Shown here: positions 25,951 through 32,705 of the stretch, in pieces | How the letters are laid out: every line of letters starts with the position of its first letter | How positions within the stretch are numbered: position 1 is the first letter of the stretch | Assembly (NCBI GenBank): GCA_002490995.1 | Contig: DKVC01000293.1 | Coordinates: 1 to 32,705, forward strand | DNA length: 32,705 bases | Reading direction: 5' to 3' | Source of the DNA: Lachnospiraceae bacterium UBA7188 | GTDB lineage: Bacteria; Bacillota; Clostridia; Lachnospirales; Lachnospiraceae | Position numbers and translations under genes: made by a program | Notes under the pieces: model-generated | Seen by the model: the letters and a program-made list of their open reading frames with translations, nothing else | Database searches by the model: none | What the model was told of the DNA's origin: nothing

Positions 25951-26197
25951 GGCGAGAAGAAGTTCTAAGCCCGCAAAGTACGCAGGCTAAGAACTTCTAA
26001 GTTTCGCCCAGGCCGGAAGATGTTCTAAGGCTGTAAAGTACACAGCCTAAGAACATCTAAATCCGGCCCGGAAGAACGCAAGAGCGGCGTTCTTCCAGGT
26101 TTGCGGCAAGGCTTAAGCCCGCAAAGTACGCAGGCTAAGAACTTCTAAATCTCGCCTGGAAAAACGCAGGTGCGGCGTTCTTCCAGGTTTGCGGCAA
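25950..26197 (+). repeat. array of covarying hairpin repeats inside the operon
   Basis: Five hairpin-type units fill the gap between two coding genes. Unit A (25950-26009) closes with GGGCGA/TCGCCC and AGAAGTTCT/AGAACTTCT. Unit B (26011-26068) has the same plan with other bases: GGCCGGA/TCCGGCC and AGATGTTCT/AGAACATCT. Both have an apical AAAGTAC loop. Unit C (26070-26096) is GGAAGAACGC/GCGTTCTTCC; D (about 26110-26156) is a partial copy of A; E (26158-26184) repeats C. A 40-nt stretch, 26070-26109, recurs at 26158-26197. Stem bases change in pairs while the loop stays constant, which shows selection on folding. It may be a repetitive extragenic family affecting mRNA stability. Confidence 0.85.
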
Positions 26198-26253
26198 AGA
26201 TAACAGAGCATGTGAACTGTATGAGATTACGGAGAATGCAGAAAGGAGTTGCG

Positions 26254-28929
26254 ATGAAACAGAAAAAGAAAGGCAGGATAATCGCTGTCACCGCAGTGGC
26301 GGTCGTAGTGGTGGCAATCGTAGTGGCAGTGATCTTTATCATGACGCGCTATTTCAATTATAGCGAATATAAGCAGTATTTAACTTCCTATGAACTGGAG
26401 GAAGGAAGCGAATTCAAGCCTTTGAGCGACGCATCGGCAGATGTGGAGGGTATGGTGCTGGCAGCGGAGAACGACAGCCTGAAACTGTACACGAATCCGG
26501 AGACTTCGGAGATTGCCGTCTATGAGAAGGCATCCGGGAATATCACTTATTCCAATCCGGTGGAACGGGAAGCCGACACTGTGGCGTCGGGTGTGAACAA
26601 AAGCCTCTTGAACTCCACACTGGATGTGATTTACTACAACAGTGCAGGAAACCGGGCTTCCATGAACAATTACGACATGAGTATCCAGTACGGTCAGTTT
26701 GAGGTCCAGGCCCTGGAAAACGGGATCCGCTATATCTACACATTGGAGAACCCGGCCAATTCCACGGGCATCATCCCCACGCAGATCAGCGAGGAGAGGC
26801 TCCAGACGCTGATCCTGGATAAGCTCAGCGAACGGGATGCCCGGACCATGAAGGGCAGGTTTACACTCAGGGACGGCGTCTACTACCTGAACGAGGATGC
26901 CATGAATTCCAGGGTGGGTATGCAGAGAATGAACGCTACCTTCGAGGAATGCGGTTACACGGAAGAGGATTACGCCATTGACATGGAAGGGGCGGAGGGC
27001 TCCGAAAATATATCCTTCCAGGTGACAATGGATTACCGGCTTACCGACGACGGGCTTGCGGTATCCGTTCCGGTGAACCAGATTCATGAGCAGGGCGATG
27101 CAAAGATTACAAGGCTGCGCGTGCTTCCCCTTTTTGGGGCGGCAGGAACGCAGGCCGATGGGTATATGGTGGTTCCGGACGGCTCGGGCGCACTGATTTA
27201 CCTGAACAACGGATGCACCAGCCCGGCTTATATGCAGAATGTATACGGGATTGACCCCGTAGTGCAGAGTTATATTGTGACGGATTTGACAGAGACGGCA
27301 AGGCTTCCCATTTTCGGCATGAAGAACGGCAGTCAGGCATTTCTGGGAAGGATTACGGAAGGGGATGCCCTGGGCATTATCAATGCCGATGTGGCCGGCA
27401 GAACCAACAGCTATAATTACGTATTTGCGGAATTCAGCGTCAGGGAGATGGAGCTTCTGAACATGTTCGGTGTATCCGGCAACAAGGCGGATGTGCCTTC
27501 CGTGGAGAACAACCTCTATGACGAGAACCTGACAGTGCAGTACTCTTTTCTGAGCGGAGAGGATGCCGATTATTCCGGCATGGCAAACTGCTACAGGGCG
27601 CAGCTGATAAAAGAGGGCGTGCTGAAAAACACGGCGGCAGGAGACGTTCCTTTCTATGTGGATATCCTGGGCGGCGTGGAAATCCAGAAGGCAGTGATGG
27701 GCGTTCCCTATGACGGGATTGTGGCCATGACCACCTATGAGCAGACCGGGCAGCTTCTGGATATGATTTACCAGGCAGGCATCGGCAATGTGCGGCTGAA
27801 TTATCAGGGCTGGTTTAACGGCGGCATCTACCACGACGCGGCGGATAAGGTGAAGCTGGTAAAGGCTCTGGGAAGCAAGGCGGAGCTGGAATCTCTGGCA
27901 CAGAGGCTGGAGGAAAACGGCGGACGTCTGTTCCTGGATGTGGCATTCCAGAAGGTGCCGTACACTTCCGACCGTTTCAACGATTTGCTGGAGGCGTCCA
28001 AATATTACTCCGGCTATGTGGTACAGCTGGGAGCGCTGAACCCCGGAACCATGCGGCAGACCAGCATGCTGACCTGGTATGACGAGCTGCTCTACTATGT
28101 GAACTCCCCGAAGTTCCTTCCCTGGTATGTGGGACACTTCGCGGACAGTATAGAGAAGTATAACGTGGGAGGCATCTCGCTGAGAGATCTGGGAGACGTG
28201 ATTGCTTCCGATAAGAAGAGAACCGAGGTCATAGACAGGCAGTCGGCGGAGGAGATCATCAAGGCTCAGTTCGACAGACTGGCAGGCACCGGAAAGAATC
28301 TGATGGAGAGCGGCGGAAATGCCTATACCTTCGGATATGTGACGGATATCGTGGATGCGCCTGCCAATTACAGCAAGTTCTACATTGTGGATGAGCAGAT
28401 TCCTTTCTACCAGATGGTTATCCACGGAAGCATTGACTACACCGGAAATTCCCTGAACCTGATGGATCAGGATGTGGACGAAGCGCTGCTCTTAAGCTGG
28501 ATCGAGTACGGCACGGCTCCCCGGTATACCTTCTCCTGGGAGGATTCCAGCAATATCAAGTATACTTCCGCAGCAGACAGGTACTCGGTCAATTACACCA
28601 CATGGATGGAAAGTGCCCAGGAAGTTTACCGCCGGATCAACGAAGCTTTATCTCCCGTGCAGGGGGCGTCCATGGTTCACCATGAGGTACTGGAAAATGG
28701 CCTGGCGGTGGTGGAATACGACAATGGCGTAATCATTTATGTCAACAAGACAAACCAGGCACTCACCGCAGAGGATGGAACCAAAGTGAATGCCATGAGT
28801 TACGAAACGAAACAGAATGTATCCGCCCGGAACCCGGAGCAGCTGCCTGCACTTGGCAGCCGCAGGGCTTCCGTTCAGGGGTCTGACAGGATGCATGGGG
28901 AACTGAAATCAGTAGGAGGTGTGGCATGA
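26254..28929 (+). CDS. large membrane-anchored protein, tentatively DUF5696
   Basis: An 891-aa protein with a basic N-terminus (MKQKKKGR), one membrane segment at about residues 8-31 and a large outside domain; no lipobox. The first ~300 residues are beta-rich (LYTNPETSEIAVYEKASGN). The middle, about 480-650, has strand-helix alternation (IGNVRLNYQGWFNGGIYHD, then GGRLFLDVAFQKVP) resembling a TIM barrel of glycoside-hydrolase type. I associate this layout with DUF5696 proteins found beside NHL, YIP1 and ABC permease genes in Firmicutes; that is recall, not a search. Catalytic residues are not evident, so it may bind or process glycan at the membrane. The ATG at 26254 is preceded by AAAGGAG at 5 nt. 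Its stop overlaps the next start (ATGA). Confidence 0.6.
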   Translation: MKQKKKGRIIAVTAVAVVVVAIVVAVIFIMTRYFNYSEYKQYLTSYELEEGSEFKPLSDASADVEGMVLAAENDSLKLYTNPETSEIAVYEKASGNITYSNPVEREADTVASGVNKSLLNSTLDVIYYNSAGNRASMNNYDMSIQYGQFEVQALENGIRYIYTLENPANSTGIIPTQISEERLQTLILDKLSERDARTMKGRFTLRDGVYYLNEDAMNSRVGMQRMNATFEECGYTEEDYAIDMEGAEGSENISFQVTMDYRLTDDGLAVSVPVNQIHEQGDAKITRLRVLPLFGAAGTQADGYMVVPDGSGALIYLNNGCTSPAYMQNVYGIDPVVQSYIVTDLTETARLPIFGMKNGSQAFLGRITEGDALGIINADVAGRTNSYNYVFAEFSVREMELLNMFGVSGNKADVPSVENNLYDENLTVQYSFLSGEDADYSGMANCYRAQLIKEGVLKNTAAGDVPFYVDILGGVEIQKAVMGVPYDGIVAMTTYEQTGQLLDMIYQAGIGNVRLNYQGWFNGGIYHDAADKVKLVKALGSKAELESLAQRLEENGGRLFLDVAFQKVPYTSDRFNDLLEASKYYSGYVVQLGALNPGTMRQTSMLTWYDELLYYVNSPKFLPWYVGHFADSIEKYNVGGISLRDLGDVIASDKKRTEVIDRQSAEEIIKAQFDRLAGTGKNLMESGGNAYTFGYVTDIVDAPANYSKFYIVDEQIPFYQMVIHGSIDYTGNSLNLMDQDVDEALLLSWIEYGTAPRYTFSWEDSSNIKYTSAADRYSVNYTTWMESAQEVYRRINEALSPVQGASMVHHEVLENGLAVVEYDNGVIIYVNKTNQALTAEDGTKVNAMSYETKQNVSARNPEQLPALGSRRASVQGSDRMHGELKSVGGVA

Positions 28930-29834
28930 ATAAGAAGAAAAAAATGTCTCTGATACAGAAACGTGCGGTCACAGGGCTGCTTTTCATCACACCGTGGCTG
29001 ATCGGATTTCTGTGGTTTTACCTGAAAGGCTTTATCCAGGCGGTAAGGTTCAGCCTGAGCAATATGCAGATGCTGGAGACGGGCGGTTACCAGCTTGATT
29101 TTACAGGGCTTGCCAATTTCCGCTACGCGCTGTTCCAGGATGCGAATTACAACCAGACCCTGGTGAGCTCTGTGGGGAACATGCTTATCGATGTGCCGCT
29201 GATTATTTTCTTCAGCCTGTTCATCGCCATCATTCTGAACGGCAAGTTCAAGGGACGCACCATTTTCCGTGCCATCCTGTTCCTGCCCATTATCTTAAAC
29301 TCCGGTGCCATCAGCGCGTCCATCGCCCTGGCACAGCAGGCGGTGAGCGGCGGCGTGGCGGCGGTGTCCTCGGAGGCGGCGGCAGCCAGCGGCGTGAATA
29401 TCGAGTATCTGCTGTCCATGCTGACAGACCTGGGCTTCCCGGCGGCGCTGGCGGACTACCTGATCGCGGCGGTGGGGCGGATCTTCGACATTGTGCAGGC
29501 TTCCGGCGTACAGATTATCATCTTCATCGCGGCGCTGCAGTCCGTGCCGGGGGCGCTCTACGAGGTGTCCCAGATCGAGGGGGCCACTGCTTACGAGACT
29601 TTCTGGAAGGTTACCTTCCCCATGGTGTCGCCCCTGATTGTTACCAACGTGGTCTATACCATTGTGGACGCGTTCATCAACAGCGAGGTGGTCCAGGAAG
29701 CATACGAAATGGCGTTTACAAATTATAACTGGGGCGTCAGCGTGGCAATGAGTTTGATGAGCTCCTTAGTGGTCTGCCTGGTGCTGGTCGTGATCGTGAA
29801 ACTGATATCCAGCAAGGTATTCTACTATAACTAG
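28926..29834 (+). CDS. ABC sugar transporter permease (MalF type), second pair
   Basis: A 302-aa permease with about six membrane segments, starting GLLFITPWLIGFLWFYLKGF. The start overlaps the preceding stop as ATGA, so the two are translationally coupled. The EAA loop is atypical: EVSQIEGATAYETFWKVTFP, Glu at residue 213, with Val-Ser for Ala-Ala and Glu for Asp. Residues about 137-185 contain an Ala/Ser-rich insertion (SGGVAAVSSEAAAASG) in an outside loop, which most MalF-like proteins lack. The class assignment is still clear. Confidence 0.87.
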   Translation: MNKKKKMSLIQKRAVTGLLFITPWLIGFLWFYLKGFIQAVRFSLSNMQMLETGGYQLDFTGLANFRYALFQDANYNQTLVSSVGNMLIDVPLIIFFSLFIAIILNGKFKGRTIFRAILFLPIILNSGAISASIALAQQAVSGGVAAVSSEAAAASGVNIEYLLSMLTDLGFPAALADYLIAAVGRIFDIVQASGVQIIIFIAALQSVPGALYEVSQIEGATAYETFWKVTFPMVSPLIVTNVVYTIVDAFINSEVVQEAYEMAFTNYNWGVSVAMSLMSSLVVCLVLVVIVKLISSKVFYYN

Positions 29835-29849
29835 GGGAGGTGAGTGAAA

Positions 29850-30815
29850 ATGACGATAAGACAACGGATCGACTCCATAGACAAAGTGCAGATGAAGAAA
29901 AAGGGGCGGAAAGCCCAGGCAGTCCTGATATGGCTGCTGAAGGCGGTGATCCTGGTGGGCATTTCCTACATTATATTAGGTCCCGTGATCACCATGATTT
30001 CCAACGCATTCTTTACCAGCGACGACCTCTACAACCCCGTGGTAGTGCTGTTCCCGGTGGAGGGGACGCTGGAGAATTTCAGGGGTGCGTTCCGGACCAT
30101 GGCGTATCCCAGGACGCTGCTGACCACGGTGCTCTATGTGGCGTCCCTGACCTTCATCCAGGTCATCGTGTGCTCCATGGCGGGGTACGGCTTCGCAAGG
30201 TTCGAGTTTCCGCTGAAGAAACTGCTGTTCGGGTGCGTGATCCTGACCATCGTGCTTCCCACAGACACTTTGATGCTCCCCTGGTATACGGAATTCCGTA
30301 ATTTTGACATTTTCGGGATCCTGCACCTGATTACGGGAGGCGGAGTGAACCTGCTGAGTACGCCTATCCCCATGTACATCATGTCCATGTTCGCATGCGG
30401 ACTGAGATCCGGGCTGTACATTTATATCTTCAACCAGTTTTTCCGGGGGCTGCCCAAGGAGATCGAGGAGGCGGCTTTTATGGACGGCGCGGGCGCTGCC
30501 TACACCTACTTCCGCATCATGCTGGTGAACGCCATGCCGTCGGTGCTGACGGTAAGCATCTTCTCCATGGTATGGCAGTACAATGATACCTTTTACGCCC
30601 AGCTCTTCGCTATCAACAACAGGCTGCTCATCAGCCGGAGGATAGGGACACTGCAGGCCACCATCGCCCAGGCGCTGGAAATCCGGGATTCTGGCGTGAC
30701 CCAGCTCTACCTCTACGCAGGCATCCTGATGATGATCATACCGGTGGTTATTGTGTACTGCCTGCTCCAGAAGCGGTTTGTGGAAGGTGTGGAGCGAAGC
30801 GGTATCGTAGGGTGA
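29850..30815 (+). CDS. ABC sugar transporter permease (MalG type), second pair
   Basis: A 321-aa partner permease. It has six hydrophobic segments and an EAA loop EAAFMDGAGAAYTYFRIMLV, with its Glu at residue 207. The ending FVEGVERSGIVG is the usual MalG-type C-terminus. I prefer the ATG at 29850, with AGGGGAGGTGA at ideal spacing; a GTG at 29844 lies too close to that site. It is 15 nt downstream of its partner and 88 nt before a lipoprotein SBP gene. Confidence 0.89.
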   Translation: MTIRQRIDSIDKVQMKKKGRKAQAVLIWLLKAVILVGISYIILGPVITMISNAFFTSDDLYNPVVVLFPVEGTLENFRGAFRTMAYPRTLLTTVLYVASLTFIQVIVCSMAGYGFARFEFPLKKLLFGCVILTIVLPTDTLMLPWYTEFRNFDIFGILHLITGGGVNLLSTPIPMYIMSMFACGLRSGLYIYIFNQFFRGLPKEIEEAAFMDGAGAAYTYFRIMLVNAMPSVLTVSIFSMVWQYNDTFYAQLFAINNRLLISRRIGTLQATIAQALEIRDSGVTQLYLYAGILMMIIPVVIVYCLLQKRFVEGVERSGIVG

Positions 30816-30850
30816 TGCTTCCGGGCACGAGTACAATTTGTGAAACAGGC

Positions 30851-30870
30851 GGCCGGACATAGAGCCGGCC
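30851..30870 (+). repeat. intercistronic hairpin before the last SBP gene
   Basis: GGCCGG (30851-30856) and CCGGCC (30865-30870) form a 6-bp GC stem with an 8-nt loop and no U-tract. It sits in the 88-nt gap before the SBP gene, a common place for a processing or stability hairpin. AGGAGG at 30891-30896 follows. Confidence 0.4.
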
Positions 30871-30903
30871 AGCCATATCAAAATATTTCAAGGAGGTTTT
30901 ATC

Positions 30904-31233
30904 ATGAAAAAGAAAACATTAGCAACAAAAATCGGCGCAGTGATGCTGAGCAGCATTATGGTGATGTCCATGGCGGCCTGCGGCGATGACAGCGGTTCCC
31001 AGGGGAGCTCCGGCAGCGGAAGCCAGGCGGAGAGCGGAAGCCAGGATTCCAGTGAGGAAAGCAGCGCTGCTTCCGACGAGAGCACTCAGGATTCCGGTGA
31101 AGAGGCTTCCGGCGACGAAGGCGGAGAGGAAGCTTCCGGCGGAGAAGAGCATGAGTCCGCAGGTACGGTTGTACTTCATGAGCCCAAGGACCTGGGGGGG
31201 GCGGACTATCAGAATCGGCCTTTGGTGGGATGA
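30904..31233 (+). pseudogene. N-terminal fragment of a lipoprotein SBP (frameshift at G8)
   Basis: The first ~97 codons of a sugar-binding lipoprotein. A basic N-terminus and hydrophobic core end in the lipobox MAAC (Cys26), followed by a Ser/Gly/Glu-rich tether (SGSGSQAESGSQDSSEES). AGGAGG is 7 nt from the ATG. At the run of eight G (31194-31201) the frame shifts; after it this frame reads ADYQNRPLVG and stops. With seven G the frame would continue as RTIRIGLWWDEYW in the downstream piece, giving a 516-aa protein. The lesion is a +1 indel in a homopolymer, so slippage or consensus error are both possible. Confidence 0.7.
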
Positions 31234-32455
31234 GTACTGGGACAGCAATTACCAGACGCTGGATGATGTGACGGCGGCAGGCGGTTCCTATTCCAACTCC
31301 GAGACCATGCAGATGAAGCTGGATAAGATCCGTGATATCGAGTCCAGATGGAACTGCAAGATCGAATGGGTGAACCTTGGATGGGACGGTATCACCGAGA
31401 GTATCAATACTTCCATTACAGCCGGAACTCCCGACTGCGATATTTACCTGACAGACCCCCAGTTCGGCATTCCCGCCGCGCTGAACGGCTATGCCCAGAA
31501 GATCTCCAGCTATGCGCCGGCAGATTCCGACATCCTGAACGACCAGGTAGTGCTGCGTCCGTTTAACGTGCTTGGCAGTAATGAGTACCTGATGTGCACT
31601 TCGGACAATTACATCATTCCCAGCGGCGCGTGCTATATGGCTTACAATGCCAAGATGCTGGATGAGCTGAACCTGGAGGCTCCCGAGGCATTGGCTGAGA
31701 AGGGCCAGTGGGACTGGGAGAAATTTGCCGAGTACGCGCTTGCATGCACCAAGGATACCGATGGTGACGGCAACATGGATACCTACGGATACGGATCGGT
31801 ATTTACGGATACGATTTCCGCATTCCTGGCTTCCAACAACGCGGCTATCGCGAACTCCACCACAGAGGGCCTGAGCGATTCCAAGACAGTGGAAGTATTC
31901 AATTTCCTTGACAGGCTGTACAATGTGGACGGTTCCGCAAGACCCTACCAGGATGATTGGAACAATGACCAGCTGGCTCTGTTCCAGGGGCAGGTGGCAT
32001 TCTCTATCGTGAGGCCTTATATGCTCATCGACAACGCCCCCAATGTGGACTTTGACATCCGCATCTGCCCCCTGCCGGTAGGAACCAGCGGAGACGGAAC
32101 CAGGATGCCTGTTATCCTGGTGAACAGCTACTTCATCCCCATCGGCGTGGAAGACGCGGAGTCCGTATACCTGGTATTCGAGGAGATGCAGAACTGGTTT
32201 GACGGCGATACCTACTACAGGGACGACCCGGAATGGTTCGAGTCCGCATTTGTTGACCTGGACCAGGTAGAACTGGCATACCAGGAAGGCTCCAAGACCG
32301 GCGACGACCTCTGGAACAGCATTCCCGGCCTCGATGTAGGAGCGGTGTTCTACGGCGTGTACGTCAATAAGGATCAGACCGTTTCCCAGGCTATCGAGTC
32401 CCAGAAGCAGATCGTGCAGGATGGTCTGGACGCGGCTGCGGCGGGGATCAAATAA
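31202..32455 (+). CDS. sugar-binding domain of the frameshifted lipoprotein SBP
   Basis: About 417 residues of a type-1 extracellular solute-binding protein, cut off from its signal peptide by the G8 frameshift. Typical features are RWNCKIEWVNLGWDGITESI, ITAGTPDCDIYLTDPQF in the first lobe, ALACTKDTDGDGNMDTYGYG and the substrate-cleft region LFQGQVAFSIVRP. As part of a separate frame it would have no export signal and would stay inside the cell. If the frame is restored, it serves the second permease pair directly upstream. There is no strong internal start in this frame near the junction. It ends at 32455, with two hairpins following. Confidence 0.8.
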   Translation, partial: RTIRIGLWWDEYWDSNYQTLDDVTAAGGSYSNSETMQMKLDKIRDIESRWNCKIEWVNLGWDGITESINTSITAGTPDCDIYLTDPQFGIPAALNGYAQKISSYAPADSDILNDQVVLRPFNVLGSNEYLMCTSDNYIIPSGACYMAYNAKMLDELNLEAPEALAEKGQWDWEKFAEYALACTKDTDGDGNMDTYGYGSVFTDTISAFLASNNAAIANSTTEGLSDSKTVEVFNFLDRLYNVDGSARPYQDDWNNDQLALFQGQVAFSIVRPYMLIDNAPNVDFDIRICPLPVGTSGDGTRMPVILVNSYFIPIGVEDAESVYLVFEEMQNWFDGDTYYRDDPEWFESAFVDLDQVELAYQEGSKTGDDLWNSIPGLDVGAVFYGVYVNKDQTVSQAIESQKQIVQDGLDAAAAGIK

Positions 32456-32487
32456 AAACAGCTTTTCACGATTAACTGAAAATAAAT

Positions 32488-32519
32488 GCGGCAGTTGGAT
32501 GCGAATGCGGGACTGCCGC
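32488..32519 (+). terminator. hairpin after the last SBP gene
   Basis: GCGGCAGT (32488-32495) and ACTGCCGC (32512-32519) form a perfect 8-bp stem with a 16-nt loop. No real U-tract follows (CACCCTTTCAC). Confidence 0.35.
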
Positions 32520-32533
32520 CACCCTTTCACAAA

Positions 32534-32571
32534 CAGATATGGCAGCCGGGTTTTGTTGGCTGCCATATCTG
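32534..32571 (+). terminator. long-stem hairpin closing the operon
   Basis: A perfect 14-bp stem (32534-32547 with 32558-32571, core ATATGGCAGCC/GGCTGCCATAT) has a 10-nt loop. It lacks a U-tract on either strand. It may act as a transcript-end or stability hairpin, and readthrough into the next gene remains possible. Confidence 0.5.
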
Positions 32572-32586
32572 GCATAAGAGAGATTT

Positions 32587-32705
32587 ATGTCCAGGTTTAC
32601 CATGAGCAATTGGGCGTGCTGCTATGGGCAGTCTTTTCTGATGGAGCGGCTGCTGAAGAAGTATACGGCGAAGCCGCAGACGGAGGAAGAGGCGGATAAG
32701 TGGTA
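32587..32705 (+). CDS. start of a further gene, cut by the window end
   Basis: An open frame of 39 codons runs off the end of the window, beginning MSRFTMSNWACCYGQSFLME and continuing with a Lys/Glu-rich stretch. A weak AAGAGAGA ribosome site precedes the ATG; an in-frame ATG at 32602 is an alternative. The Trp/Cys-rich start is not a signal peptide. I cannot name the family; a glycoside hydrolase would suit the location but nothing in the visible part shows it. Confidence 0.5.
   Translation, partial: MSRFTMSNWACCYGQSFLMERLLKKYTAKPQTEEEADKW

Noticed and set aside
25950..26197. Repeat array as CRISPR or as an insertion-sequence end
   Set aside because: Units are hairpins of differing sequence with compensatory changes, not identical repeats with unique spacers; there is no transposase or target duplication.
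26380..28425. 681-codon open frame on the minus strand
   Set aside because: It is antisense to the DUF5696-like gene in a GC-biased codon pattern, lacks a family-like composition (very His/Ile/Val-rich) and has no ribosome site; the + strand frame has an export/anchor segment and is coupled to its neighbours.
30956..32575. 539-codon open frame on the minus strand
   Set aside because: It mirrors the frameshifted SBP gene; the + strand pieces show clear SBP features and a lipobox, the minus frame none.
32421..32699. 92-codon frame overlapping the end of the last SBP gene
   Set aside because: It overlaps the SBP end and two hairpins in another frame; the frame from 32587 has a better start context and reads past the window end.

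Overview
The window looks like a chromosomal carbohydrate-use region of a gut-type Firmicute, most likely a Lachnospiraceae member. The reasons are strong AGGAGG-type ribosome sites, sigma-A-like TTGACA/TATAAT promoters, LplB/YtcP-type permease pairs, lipoprotein solute-binding proteins (SBPs) with Ser/Gly/Glu linkers, an AraC regulator with an extracellular sensor, and no ABC ATPase. The taxonomic placement is inference. Every supported gene is on the + strand; I see no rRNA, tRNA, insertion sequence, integrase or CRISPR array.

Layout. (1) 1-1750: a heparinase II/III-like lyase gene broken by a 1-nt frameshift near 500. (2) 1753-8572: a promoter and membrane-anchored AraC-type regulator, then an ABC importer of two permeases and a lipoprotein SBP. 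The SBP reading frame is cut by an amber codon 17 codons before its expected end. (3) 8763-14317: a terminator, a GH36 alpha-galactosidase, and a second, much larger heparinase II/III-like protein split by a 1-nt frameshift near 12610 and carrying a 4 x 36-nt internal repeat. (4) 14318-15283: a 966-nt non-coding, AT-rich stretch with many inverted and direct repeats. (5) 15284-18269: a secreted GH5 (probably GH5_4) endo-beta-glucanase lipoprotein with a 6 x 36-nt repeat linker, then a LacI-family regulator with a consensus promoter, a palindromic operator candidate and a strong terminator.

(6) 18533-32571: the most unusual part, a long operon behind a near-consensus promoter and a structured leader of about 275 nt. 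It encodes a 986-aa SBP fused to two carbohydrate-binding-like modules, a permease pair, an NHL-propeller/TPR membrane protein, a YIP1-like five-TM protein, an 891-aa membrane-anchored protein that I tentatively match to DUF5696, a second permease pair, and a lipoprotein SBP frameshifted at a run of eight G. A 248-bp array of hairpins with compensatory stem differences sits between the YIP1-like and DUF5696-like genes. (7) A further gene begins at about 32587 and runs off the window.

Taken together, GH5 would cut a beta-glucan backbone outside the cell, GH36 would remove alpha-galactosyl groups from imported oligomers, the lyases would act on uronic-acid polymers or oligomers, and the importers would use a shared MsmX-type ATPase encoded elsewhere. 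The NHL/YIP1/DUF5696-like trio between two permease pairs is the best candidate for an undescribed membrane system. Four reading-frame lesions (three homopolymer indels, one amber) show either active decay, phase variation or consensus error, and need read-level checking.
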